DNA of 32,561 nucleotides, taken from SAR86 cluster bacterium (GTDB lineage: Bacteria > Pseudomonadota > Gammaproteobacteria > Magnimaribacterales > Magnimaribacteraceae). The translations under genes and the position numbers were made by a program. The stretch covers positions 1-32,561 of the forward strand of contig JAQWNM010000014.1 of the NCBI GenBank assembly GCA_029268615.1, written 5' to 3'. Under the pieces are notes generated by a model. It made no database searches, was not told the DNA's origin, and was given only the letters and a program-made list of their open reading frames with translations. This document shows, one piece after another, positions 1-8,390 of the stretch. Position 1 is the stretch's first letter. Each line of letters begins with the position of its first letter.

Positions 1-42
1 GGAGTTAACTGCCATAGTATCCTCATTAAAGATTAAACAATG

Positions 43-61
43 GGAGGTCATTTAGACCTCC
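43..61 (-). terminator. Probable terminator hairpin after the TonB receptor gene
   Basis: Seven-base-pair perfect stem GGAGGTC/GACCTCC with a five-base loop, starting 15 bases past the receptor stop codon on the minus strand. The sequence after it is only moderately T-rich (CATTGTTTAATC), so the termination call rests on position and stem. Confidence 0.5.
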
Positions 62-75
62 TTACTAAGACTATT

Positions 76-2397
76 CTACCATCTAATTGTGAAATCTAAA
101 CCATACTCCGCAGGAGGAAAGAACATATTATTTGTCCAACCAAATCCCCCAAAATCATACCCTGTATAGTGGAAGTCATCATTAGTTATGTTTCTACCCC
201 ATAAAGCTATATCTCCGGTCATATTATCGCCAAGAGCGAAGTCATTTAGATAAAGTCTTATGTCAATGATGTCATGAGGATCTGTTCTAGTCACAGTTGC
301 AGCATAAGTATCAGGGAAACTTGTATAATCATCGCTATGAAAAGCATCAAGTCTTATCCCTGGTGTACCGCGAGCGCCAGCTCCAAAATTATAATCTATG
401 GTGAACATTGAAGTAAACTCAGCAGTAAAAGGATGTTCATAAATATCTTTAACATCTTTACCTGTGTCATCAAAAGCTTCATTATATTGCGGATCTAAAG
501 TTCCTATTGAAGCTTGAATGTATAAGTTGGGAGTTGCTTGATAATATAATTCAGCCTCTATTCCTGAGATCTCTTGTTCTCCAAAATTTCTTACAATAGA
601 TTCTGCTGCATTCGTTGCTAAAAAGATAAATTCTTGTTTATCTTCATGAGTATCTTGAAATACTGCTAGATTAAATGCACCTTTGCCTTCTCCAAAAGTT
701 GTTTTGAGTCCAAACTCTAAAGAAGTTGTAGATTGAGGTTTAAAAGCATTTGTTGCAGCTGTTAAATCACTAGTCTCTCCGTTAAAGGCTCCTGCTTTCC
801 ATCCTTCAGATCTCTTAGCATAAACATTTACATTTTCATTAACTGCCTTAGAAACTATGAAATTAACAATAGTATTGCTGAAATCTTCTGTGGCTTCAGT
901 GCCTGCTGGAATTGGATACAAAGGAAGTAAGAAAGATGGGATCGTAGTATTCTGTAAAATACCAAAAGTCCTTTGTCCTGTTTTTTCTTCTTTTGTATAC
1001 CTTGTTCCTAAGGTATAAGTCCATGAAGGTGCTGATTCTGGAGACCAATCAAATTGTCCATATATAGCATCTGCATCTGTTTCAACTCCATATTGACTAT
1101 CATACTTTTGACCGCCTGGACCAAAAACCATTAAAAATTCTTGAGGATTGTCTGTATAGCCATCATCTTCAAAATGATAATACCCTGCAACCCAATTGAC
1201 ATTACCCGCTTTATTTGTGCCAGTTAATTGGATTTCTTGTGATGTTGCTTCATAGTCTATAAATCTTTCAGTTCTTGCTATAGAAATAGGAGAACCATCA
1301 TGATCAAGACTGTCATTAGCCTCAAAAGTTCTTCTAGTAGTAATTGATTTTATATCATAATTACCCATGTCCCAGGTCATGATTAAAGAATGTCCATCGG
1401 ATTCACCATCATCTCTTGAAGCATTATTATTACTAGCTACAGTTTGTCTTTTTTTACAGCCAGTTACGCAACTGTATTGAGCCATGCCTAAAAAAGATAA
1501 TCCAAAAGGACCTAAAGCAGCTACTGCTGCTGGACTTGGATCCATTATACCAAAAGGAGTTATGGAAGTTATTTGAGAAAAATTACCAGTTCTGTCTAGA
1601 TCATTTGCATCATAATAATAATCTAAACTAAAATTATCTTTCTCATAATTCATGGTTATGAAAACTGCCGTATCGTCTTTCATGTTAAACCCATCATTAG
1701 ATGGAGCCGGGTTAACTTGATCTGCAAATGGACTATTTAGAGGATCAGCTATGTTGTCTATCCAACCATCATAATCTTCTTTTCTAAATCCTAAAGAAAA
1801 CTTAAGAGGTCCATTAGATTCAGGGCTAAAATTAACCTTTGCAATTCTTTTTCCATTTTCACCAACTGTAAACTTAGCTGAACCGCTTCCATCTCCAGCG
1901 GCATCCTTGGTTATAATATTTAGCGCTCCACCAGTCGTATTCTTTCCATATAGTGTGCCTTGGGGCCCTCTTAGAATTTCTATTCTATCTATATCAACCA
2001 TATCAAAAAGGCTTCCCATCCCTTTTCCTATAAAAGCCCCGTTTAAGTAGACACCCACTGAACTTTCATAAGATATTGCAAGGTTTGCAGTTGCCCCTCC
2101 TCTGATTGTAACCTGAGCTCCGGTTACACTATTCGAAGCTGGAGTTATATGAAGGTTTGGAGCAAATTTACCAACATCATTAATGCTAGTCATATTTAAA
2201 TCATCAAGCATAGATCCTGACAATGCTGTAACAGCAATGGGCGTATCAATAATAGCCTGATCTCTTTTTTGAGCGGTTACTATTATTTCTTCTAAAGTTC
2301 CATCTGATTCAGCAGAAAATAAATTCCCACTTATAGATAAGGAAAAAGAAAAAATTAGCGTTAAAAACAAAGTATAAAAAGATTTAGATTCACTCAT
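76..2397 (-). CDS. TonB-dependent outer-membrane receptor
   Basis: A 773-residue outer-membrane active transporter. Residues 1-29 form a signal peptide ending near FSAES. A TonB box (EEIIVTAQKR, residues 36-45) is followed by a plug domain containing the usual IRG and EILRGPQGTLYGKN motifs, then a long beta-barrel ending in the aromatic FTIRW typical of outer-membrane barrels. GGGGAG lies 6 bases before the ATG and supports this start. It is the last gene of the minus-strand array, 116 bases after the hydratase gene and followed by a hairpin. Family membership is certain. The substrate is inferred: co-location with steroid-ring catabolism suggests a sterol, steroid or bile-salt-like compound, while iron-siderophore uptake is not supported by any neighbour. 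The 116-base gap could hold a separate promoter. Confidence 0.93.
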   Translation of the reverse strand: MSESKSFYTLFLTLIFSFSLSISGNLFSAESDGTLEEIIVTAQKRDQAIIDTPIAVTALSGSMLDDLNMTSINDVGKFAPNLHITPASNSVTGAQVTIRGGATANLAISYESSVGVYLNGAFIGKGMGSLFDMVDIDRIEILRGPQGTLYGKNTTGGALNIITKDAAGDGSGSAKFTVGENGKRIAKVNFSPESNGPLKFSLGFRKEDYDGWIDNIADPLNSPFADQVNPAPSNDGFNMKDDTAVFITMNYEKDNFSLDYYYDANDLDRTGNFSQITSITPFGIMDPSPAAVAALGPFGLSFLGMAQYSCVTGCKKRQTVASNNNASRDDGESDGHSLIMTWDMGNYDIKSITTRRTFEANDSLDHDGSPISIARTERFIDYEATSQEIQLTGTNKAGNVNWVAGYYHFEDDGYTDNPQEFLMVFGPGGQKYDSQYGVETDADAIYGQFDWSPESAPSWTYTLGTRYTKEEKTGQRTFGILQNTTIPSFLLPLYPIPAGTEATEDFSNTIVNFIVSKAVNENVNVYAKRSEGWKAGAFNGETSDLTAATNAFKPQSTTSLEFGLKTTFGEGKGAFNLAVFQDTHEDKQEFIFLATNAAESIVRNFGEQEISGIEAELYYQATPNLYIQASIGTLDPQYNEAFDDTGKDVKDIYEHPFTAEFTSMFTIDYNFGAGARGTPGIRLDAFHSDDYTSFPDTYAATVTRTDPHDIIDIRLYLNDFALGDNMTGDIALWGRNITNDDFHYTGYDFGGFGWTNNMFFPPAEYGLDFTIRW

Positions 2398-2513
2398 TAA
2401 ATTCTCCCCATTTATTTAAAAAATATTTTATTTCAATTTATGAAATCTACTATACACATTTTTGTTAATCATTACAAAACTCTAAGTATCGAAATATATT
2501 GAATTTAAAATTA

Positions 2514-3299
2514 TTAAATAAATTCAAGTTCTGCACTTCCTAAATCGCCCAAAGTAAGTCTCATCTTATCACCTGCCTCTACCGGCTCTAAAGGAACTAA
2601 AGATCCAGATAAGATTATTTCTCCAGAAAGGAAAGGGATGCCAAGTTCACCTAGCGTATTAGCTAACCATGCTACTGCCTTGTAAGGATTTCCTTGAACT
2701 GCGCTTCCTTTTCCGCTACTAATTAGTTTATTATTTTTATACATCTTTAGTTCTAAGTCTGCTAGATTGAGATTTGTTACGTCTATTCTTTCATTTCCAA
2801 GAACAAAAACTCCACAAGATGCGTTATCTGCAATCGTATCTTCAATTTTAATGTTCCAATCTTTAATCCTGGAATCAACAATTTCAAAACAAGGAACAAT
2901 ACTCTCAGTTGAATCTTTAACGTCTTGATCTGATATACCTGGACCAGAAAGATCGTTAGATAAAATAAAGGCTATTTCACCTTCAGCCCTTGGTTGAATC
3001 AATAGATCTTCAATTTTAATCTTTGCATTATTTGAATATTGCATAGAAGAAGTTAAGAATCCAAAATCAGGTTGGTGAACTCCCAACATTTCCTGCACTA
3101 CTTTAGAAGTGACTCCTATCTTCTTTCCAACTAATCTATCTCCATCATCCATCCTTCTTTGTAAGAAGTTTCTAGAAATTTTATAAGCATCCGTTATTGA
3201 AATATCTTGATAGGTATTAGTAAGAGGTTCTAAACAATATTGATCTTTTAAGGCATCATATAGTTTTAACGCTATTTCTTTATATTCTTGATCTATCAC
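2514..3299 (-). CDS. 2-hydroxypenta-2,4-dienoate hydratase family (HsaE/TesE/MhpD type)
   Basis: A 261-residue protein, the normal length for the family. These enzymes add water to 2-hydroxydienoates to give 4-hydroxy-2-oxo acids; in steroid catabolism HsaE/TesE acts on the 2-hydroxyhexadienoate released from ring A. The acidic metal ligands of the MhpD family are visible as Glu106 and Glu108 (RAEGEIAF) and Glu139 (PCFEIVDSR). The KKIG motif (59-62) and the GNPYKAVAWL segment are also typical. It lies 7 bases after the EthD-like gene. The other enzymes of this branch (HsaD hydrolase, HsaF aldolase, HsaG dehydrogenase) are not in the window. The family also contains 4-oxalocrotonate decarboxylases, so the exact substrate rests on context. 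Confidence 0.82.
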   Translation of the reverse strand: MIDQEYKEIALKLYDALKDQYCLEPLTNTYQDISITDAYKISRNFLQRRMDDGDRLVGKKIGVTSKVVQEMLGVHQPDFGFLTSSMQYSNNAKIKIEDLLIQPRAEGEIAFILSNDLSGPGISDQDVKDSTESIVPCFEIVDSRIKDWNIKIEDTIADNASCGVFVLGNERIDVTNLNLADLELKMYKNNKLISSGKGSAVQGNPYKAVAWLANTLGELGIPFLSGEIILSGSLVPLEPVEAGDKMRLTLGDLGSAELEFI

Positions 3300-3306
3300 T
3301 TAAACG

Positions 3307-4041
3307 TTAATTTTTAATTTTGATAAGATACTGACTCATGCCAATCATATCATTTGGCTGTTCATTAAAATCTATAAACCTTGAACAACTGTTCATCATT
3401 AATTCAATGTTTTTTAACATCTTATCTTTATCTCCTTGCGCATCATAGAAAATCATAGGATCAAACATAGCGTCTGAGTCAGCATATCCTTCTTCTACTA
3501 TAGCTTGATAGTCAGGAGCCTCTCTAGTCAAAGGTCTAACAATTACATTCTGGATATACCTGCAAGTTGATTGAGTATCAATTGCGACCTGTGTATGTAA
3601 TTCTTGCCAGTTATAAAGCCATTCTGTGTAGTCCATATTGAATGGTTTTTGAAGAAATGCTATTTGATCGAACCCTGGAGTCCTGACTGTAGGTGAAGTT
3701 GCTATGGTTTTATTTGGGAGAGGTTCTGATTCGGTGACTAAATAACCATGAAAAGATTTAGTGTGAGATTTGAGCTCAGACTCAATATGCTTTATTGCAG
3801 AAATGGAATGCACCCATACTGCAAGCATTGCATCTGCAACAGGTGATGAAGGTAAGAGCTTTGCAGCTTCTGGTCCCGCTCTGCTGAGACTTTCTTTTGA
3901 CACAAACTCATCAACTACATTAACTTGTATACTTTTAGTATACTTAGTAATTTTAGAAGGTAGATCATTTACAAGAGAATCTTTAAATGATTCTTTATCT
4001 AAATTATCTTCTTTGATTAATAAAAATATTACTTTTTCCAT
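3307..4041 (-). CDS. EthD-domain-like protein of unknown function in the steroid operon
   Basis: About 244 residues. It resembles EthD or stress-responsive alpha/beta-barrel (dimeric ferredoxin-like) proteins: a MEKVIFLLIK first strand, a central region on a regulatory or binding scale, and a second half with the W..LHT and SxxRYIQN segments common in EthD domains, so it may be two fused ferredoxin-like repeats. No catalytic motif is evident. An ATG two codons upstream (4047) is in frame, but AGGGAG (4050-4055) is 8 bases from the ATG at 4041 and only 2 bases from the other, so 4041 is preferred. It sits 7 bases before the hydratase gene and 59 bases after the reductase gene. A role in the pathway is inferred from position only. 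Confidence 0.7.
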   Translation of the reverse strand: MEKVIFLLIKEDNLDKESFKDSLVNDLPSKITKYTKSIQVNVVDEFVSKESLSRAGPEAAKLLPSSPVADAMLAVWVHSISAIKHIESELKSHTKSFHGYLVTESEPLPNKTIATSPTVRTPGFDQIAFLQKPFNMDYTEWLYNWQELHTQVAIDTQSTCRYIQNVIVRPLTREAPDYQAIVEEGYADSDAMFDPMIFYDAQGDKDKMLKNIELMMNSCSRFIDFNEQPNDMIGMSQYLIKIKN

Positions 4042-4100
4042 ATACATTACTCCCTAGTTACTCATATAATTTTTTTTATGCCTCATTAATTTATTGAAGA

Positions 4101-4889
4101 TTAAGGATGCTGACTGCTTACTGAGATAGTTTCTCCAGTCATATAACTTGAATAATCACTTGCTAAGAAAATAATTACATTTGCTATCTCCCATGGTTCT
4201 GCGGCCCTTCCAAACACTTCTTGGGAAGATAATTCATCTAATAAATCTTGGCTATTTGTTTTTGAAAGATGCTCGTGGATAGCTATACTGGGGGATACTG
4301 CATTTATTCTTACTCCAAACTCTGCCGCTTCAATTGCAGAAGACCTAGTGAAAGCCATAATTCCAGCTTTAGCTGCAGAATAATGAGATTGGTTTGCTTG
4401 TGCCCTCCATCCAAGAACGGAAGCATTATTGATAATCACTCCATTTTTATTCTTTTCCATATGATTTAATACTGCTCTAGAAACCTTAAAAGTTCCAGTT
4501 AAGGACACGTTTAATACTTTTTCCCATTGGGTATCTGTCATTTCTCTAACTGAAGAAAAACCTCCTAGGCCAGCATTATTAATCAAGATATCTATTGGAC
4601 CTAGGATCTTATGCGCTTCTGATATTAGATTATCTGCCTGAAGAGAATTTGTTACGTCACACACAAAAGTGCGAGGAGTATAACCTGTGTCTTTATTTAA
4701 TTTTATAGCTGATTCATTTAATCTTTTTTCATGAATATCACTGATAAGAACATTTCCCCCTTCTTCAATGCATCTCTTAGCCGTTGCAAAGCCAATACCT
4801 GTACCAGCAGCTGCAGTTACAACTATATTTTTACCTTTTAAAAGGTCATGGGATTCGGGATAAGGAGGTGGTTTAGATAAATCTGTCAT
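4101..4889 (-). CDS. ipdF: Short-chain dehydrogenase/reductase, IpdF-like
   Basis: A 262-residue classical SDR with a Rossmann fold. The cofactor loop is AAAGTGIG (27-34), a variant of TGxxxGIG, followed by NNAG (104-107) and the catalytic Ser157, Tyr170 and Lys174. Its size and its place directly behind an acyl-CoA dehydrogenase match IpdF of the KstR2 regulon, which oxidises or reduces the C5 hydroxyl/keto group of the HIP-derived CoA thioesters. The start overlaps the upstream dehydrogenase stop by 4 bases (ATGA), indicating translational coupling. SDRs are hard to assign by sequence alone, and actinobacterial clusters carry other SDRs in the same regulon, so the ipdF name is probable rather than certain. 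Confidence 0.78.
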   Translation of the reverse strand: MTDLSKPPPYPESHDLLKGKNIVVTAAAGTGIGFATAKRCIEEGGNVLISDIHEKRLNESAIKLNKDTGYTPRTFVCDVTNSLQADNLISEAHKILGPIDILINNAGLGGFSSVREMTDTQWEKVLNVSLTGTFKVSRAVLNHMEKNKNGVIINNASVLGWRAQANQSHYSAAKAGIMAFTRSSAIEAAEFGVRINAVSPSIAIHEHLSKTNSQDLLDELSSQEVFGRAAEPWEIANVIIFLASDYSSYMTGETISVSSQHP

Positions 4890-6079
4890 GATGAACTGTT
4901 TCCCCTTGGTTCTTTTGGCATTCCTAATGCACGTTCGCTTATAATATTTCTTTGTATTTGATTAGTTCCAGCATAAATAGTATCAGCCCTCGTAAAAAGA
5001 AATAATTTCTGTAGTTCTGATAAATTGTAGTTACCTTCTTCTCCTATTTCAGATTCCATTCCCAAAACGTCCATTGCTAATTTTCCTAAATTCCTATGCC
5101 AAGTTGCCCAATATAATTTAGATAGCATGGCTTCTCTGGATAGAATTCCATCTTCATTATTGCTTAACATTCTCAATGCATTATATCTCATGATTTTTAA
5201 ACCTATCCAAGCTTCGGAAATCTGATTACGTATCAATGGATCGTTAGATTTTCCATTTTCTTTAGCTATTGCTAAAACAGTTTCAAACTCTTGTTCAAAT
5301 GCCATTTGTTGTCCCAATGTAGATGCTCCTCTCTCAAAACCTAAAGTTCCCATAGCAACTTGCCAGCCCTTACCAACTTCTCCAATTAAATCATTTGCAT
5401 TGGCTTCGGCATCATCGAAAAAGACTTCATTAAACTCAGACTCGCCGGTCATTTGCTTTATTGGTCTTACAGTTATTCCTTTTTGATCCATTGGCGCAAG
5501 AATATAAGACAAGCCATCTCTACCTTTTGATTTTGGTGTAGTTCTGCATAAAATGAATATCCAATCTGATTCCTGAGCTAGAGAAGTCCAAATCTTTTGA
5601 CCATTAATTTTCCATTTACCATTAATCAACTCTGCTTTAGTTTGAACGGCAGAAAGATCGGATCCTGCTGAAGGTTCAGAATAGCCTTGACACCAATATT
5701 CCTGTCCTAAACGTATCTTAGGTAAAAACCTTTCCTTTTGATCTTTAGTCCCAAAGCTCAAAATTGTAGGGCCCGCTAAGGTTTCGCCGATGTGCCCAAC
5801 CCGCCCTGGGCCTCCGGCGCGAGTATATTCTTCATAAAAAATTACTTGCTCATTGATGCTAGCTTCTCGACCTCCATATTCTTTTGGCCAACTAATACAA
5901 GTCCATCCATTAGCGCCCATATGCTGCTCCCATTTTACTCTTTCAGAAAATAATCCAGTTTGATCTCCGGAACCACCCCTACCCATGACTGAACTGAATT
6001 TTCCAGATAAATTTTCTTTAAGCCAGGTGGAAATTTCCTTTCTAAATTCTTCCTCTTGAGGAGTAAATTCTATCTTCAC
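4886..6079 (-). CDS. Acyl-CoA dehydrogenase, catalytic subunit of a split pair (FadE30/IpdE1-like)
   Basis: A 397-residue flavoprotein acyl-CoA dehydrogenase. It contains the FAD/substrate loop YSEPSAGSDL (133-142), the WTS segment (164-166) and the terminal YAGTNQIQR (369-377). The medium-chain catalytic Glu (YEGT) is replaced by Ala370, but Glu249 in LGFERG sits where isovaleryl-CoA-type enzymes and the catalytic subunits of mycobacterial heteromeric steroid FadE enzymes carry their base. The next upstream gene, one base away, encodes a related protein lacking both positions, so the two probably form an alpha2beta2 enzyme. It overlaps the SDR gene by 4 bases. The FadE30/IpdE1 assignment is inferred from the adjacency to the IpdF-like gene. 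Confidence 0.85.
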   Translation of the reverse strand: MKIEFTPQEEEFRKEISTWLKENLSGKFSSVMGRGGSGDQTGLFSERVKWEQHMGANGWTCISWPKEYGGREASINEQVIFYEEYTRAGGPGRVGHIGETLAGPTILSFGTKDQKERFLPKIRLGQEYWCQGYSEPSAGSDLSAVQTKAELINGKWKINGQKIWTSLAQESDWIFILCRTTPKSKGRDGLSYILAPMDQKGITVRPIKQMTGESEFNEVFFDDAEANANDLIGEVGKGWQVAMGTLGFERGASTLGQQMAFEQEFETVLAIAKENGKSNDPLIRNQISEAWIGLKIMRYNALRMLSNNEDGILSREAMLSKLYWATWHRNLGKLAMDVLGMESEIGEEGNYNLSELQKLFLFTRADTIYAGTNQIQRNIISERALGMPKEPRGNSSS

Positions 6080-6080
6080 A

Positions 6081-7220
6081 CTAAATACCTAGAAGGTTAG
6101 AAATTTTATTTTTATGGAAAGAAGGATCTCCAAAATAAATTTCGGATGACTTAGCTCTTTTAAAAAAAAGATGAGTATCATACTCCCAAGTAAAACCAAC
6201 ACCACCATGGAGTTGTATGGCATCAGCGGCACACTTAAAAAACGCTTCAGAGCAATAAGACTTTGATATAGATACAGATTCTTCAAATTCCCTTGTATCA
6301 GATTCAGCTATACATGAGGCATAATATATAGCGGACCTTGCGGATTCTACTAAAACCATCATATCTGCTAAGCGATGCTTGATAGATTGAAAACTACCTA
6401 CTTTTCTTCCAAATTGCTCTCTTTCTAAAACATATTCGCATGTCATATCTAAGGTTCTCTGAGCCCCTCCTACTTGTTCTGCTGAGCTACCTAAAGCTCC
6501 GAAGGATCTAACTTTATCTAGAATTTCCCAACCCTTCTCTTCTTCTCCAATAACAGATTCCTCAGAAACCTCAACTTCGTCTAAGATAATTGAAGATTGG
6601 GGTCTTGTTTGATCCATAGTGGTTAATTTAGATATGTCTAAATTTTTTGTATTTGAATCTATTAAGAAAAGAGTTATTCCTCTAGGTCCCAAAGAACCCT
6701 TAACCCTAGATGCTACTATTAGTTTATTAGCTGCATGACCATAGGGAACATATTTCTTTGTTCCTGTTATAAAATATTTATTATCTCTTTTTATATATGA
6801 AGAACTAATTCCTTCAGGCGACCAATCTCCACCTGGCTCAAGACAAGCTAGAGTTAATAACAAGTTTCCTTTTGCTACTTCAGGTAAATAATGAGCTTTT
6901 TGTTCTAAATTTCCAGCATTCATTAAACAAGTTACCCCTAAACAGATGGTTGAATGAAAAGGACTACATAATAAGAAATATCCCATTTCCTCTAGTAAAG
7001 CGCTTAAGTCAACCCAAGACAATCCTATCCCTTCATATTCCTCAGGAATTAATAAAGCTAACCAACCCATATCTTGTGAAATTTTTTTCCAAACTTCTTG
7101 ATCATAAACAAGGGAAGAGTTCATTGCCTCACGAATTTTAAGTGAATTAGAATGCTCTGTTAAGAAAGATTTTGCACTTTCTTTCAATAATTCTTGCTCT
7201 TCTGTGAATGCAAATTCCAT
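6081..7220 (-). CDS. Acyl-CoA dehydrogenase-like, non-catalytic partner subunit
   Basis: A 379-residue acyl-CoA dehydrogenase fold with the C-terminal REQFGRKVGSFQSIKHRLADM helix region (267-287) and LHGGVGFTWEYD (337-348). Both known base positions lack glutamate: Gly241 aligns with Glu249 of the neighbouring subunit and Phe363 stands at the YEGT position (IYFGD). The mid-domain segment PGGDWSPEG replaces the usual EPxxGSD loop. These features fit the partner subunit of heterotetrameric steroid acyl-CoA dehydrogenases, in which only one subunit type is catalytic. The stop is one base from the start of the catalytic subunit gene. It may correspond to IpdE2/FadE33, but the one-to-one match to named paralogues is uncertain. 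Confidence 0.83.
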   Translation of the reverse strand: MEFAFTEEQELLKESAKSFLTEHSNSLKIREAMNSSLVYDQEVWKKISQDMGWLALLIPEEYEGIGLSWVDLSALLEEMGYFLLCSPFHSTICLGVTCLMNAGNLEQKAHYLPEVAKGNLLLTLACLEPGGDWSPEGISSSYIKRDNKYFITGTKKYVPYGHAANKLIVASRVKGSLGPRGITLFLIDSNTKNLDISKLTTMDQTRPQSSIILDEVEVSEESVIGEEEKGWEILDKVRSFGALGSSAEQVGGAQRTLDMTCEYVLEREQFGRKVGSFQSIKHRLADMMVLVESARSAIYYASCIAESDTREFEESVSISKSYCSEAFFKCAADAIQLHGGVGFTWEYDTHLFFKRAKSSEIYFGDPSFHKNKISNLLGI

Positions 7221-7229
7221 TAGATCCTT

Positions 7230-8381
7230 CTAACAGTTTTCTAAAATAGTAACATTCGCTTGACCACCCCCTTCACACATTGTCTGAAGGCCATAACTTA
7301 TATCTTCTCTCTTCATTTGATGAATTAAGGTGGTCATTAATCTACTTCCTGTAGCACCTAACGGGTGACCCAAAGCAATTGCCCCACCGCACACATTAAC
7401 TTTATCTAAAGAATAACCTAGTTCTTTATGCCAAGCTAAAACGACTGAAGCAAAAGCTTCATTTATCTCTACTATACCAATTTCATCTAAAGATATTCCT
7501 GATTTATCTATAGCATATCTAGTGGCTGAAATAGGAGCTGTCAGCATCCATACTGGGTCATCAGCTCTTACGCTCATATGATTAACTTTAACTAAAGGTT
7601 CCAAGTTATATTCTTTAAGAGCTTTCTTAGAAACGACAAGCATGGCGGCTGAAGCATCTGATATTTGGCTTGAAGTTGCAGCGGTAATTAATCCTCCTTC
7701 CTCTAAAGGTTCTAATCCAGCCATTCTTTCTAATGAGGTATCGCTCCTTGGAGTTTCATCATGCTCAAAATCATCAATAGATACAATTTCATCTTGAAAT
7801 TTTCCATTTTTAATAGCATAAAGAGCTTTTCTATGACTTTCCAAAGCAAATTCTTCCATATCAACCCTGCTTATATTCCACTTTTCTGCAATCATTTGTG
7901 CAGATTTAAACTGAGATAAGGTTCCAGAGCCATATCTTTTTTTCCACCCTAATGATCCTGTAAAAGGATCATCAAAACCATATTCACGTCCTGCTAACAT
8001 GGCAGATGAAATAGGAATCTGACTCATATTTTGGACTCCACCTGCCACTACAACATCACTGGTACCGCTCATAATAGCTTGAGCTGCAAAATGCAAAGCT
8101 TGTTGGGATGATCCACACTGTCTATCAATTGTTGTGCCAGGGACTTCTTCGGACAACCCTGCCGCCAACCAAGCAGTTCTCGCTATGTCCCCTGCTTGAG
8201 ATCCAATAGTATCGACACAACCAAAAATAACATCTTCAACTATGGAAGAGTCAATAGATGCTCTTTCTATAAGGGCCTTTAGTGAATGGGCTCCGAGATC
8301 TGCAGAATGTATATTAGAAAGACTCCCATTTCTTCTACCTACGGGAGTCCTAACCGCTTCTACTATAAATGCTTCAGACAT
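7230..8381 (-). CDS. fadA6: Acetyl-CoA acetyltransferase (thiolase), FadA6-like
   Basis: A 383-residue thiolase, full length. The nucleophilic Cys89 is in DRQCGSSQQA, NEAF is at 307-310, the GHPLGATGSR block contains His339, and Cys369 lies in QTMCEGGGQ, so all catalytic residues are present. In the ring-degradation pathway FadA6 (ScdF in Comamonas) performs the thiolytic cleavage near the end of C/D-ring degradation. It lies 9 bases before one acyl-CoA dehydrogenase gene and 9 bases after another, in the same operon. The thiolase family is certain; the FadA6 identity is from context and from the acetyl-CoA acetyltransferase-type sequence. Confidence 0.88.
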   Translation of the reverse strand: MSEAFIVEAVRTPVGRRNGSLSNIHSADLGAHSLKALIERASIDSSIVEDVIFGCVDTIGSQAGDIARTAWLAAGLSEEVPGTTIDRQCGSSQQALHFAAQAIMSGTSDVVVAGGVQNMSQIPISSAMLAGREYGFDDPFTGSLGWKKRYGSGTLSQFKSAQMIAEKWNISRVDMEEFALESHRKALYAIKNGKFQDEIVSIDDFEHDETPRSDTSLERMAGLEPLEEGGLITAATSSQISDASAAMLVVSKKALKEYNLEPLVKVNHMSVRADDPVWMLTAPISATRYAIDKSGISLDEIGIVEINEAFASVVLAWHKELGYSLDKVNVCGGAIALGHPLGATGSRLMTTLIHQMKREDISYGLQTMCEGGGQANVTILENC

Positions 8382-8390
8382 AATGCAACT

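Noticed and set aside
4042-4047. Upstream ATG of the EthD-like gene (extra Met-Tyr)
   Set aside because: AGGGAG would be only 2 bases from this ATG but is 8 bases from the next one, so 4041 is the better start.
3770-4057. Plus-strand open frame of 95 codons
   Set aside because: Lies wholly antisense to the EthD-like gene with no protein-like pattern; a shadow. The same applies to the other plus-strand frames within 4269-18607 and 23448-31906.
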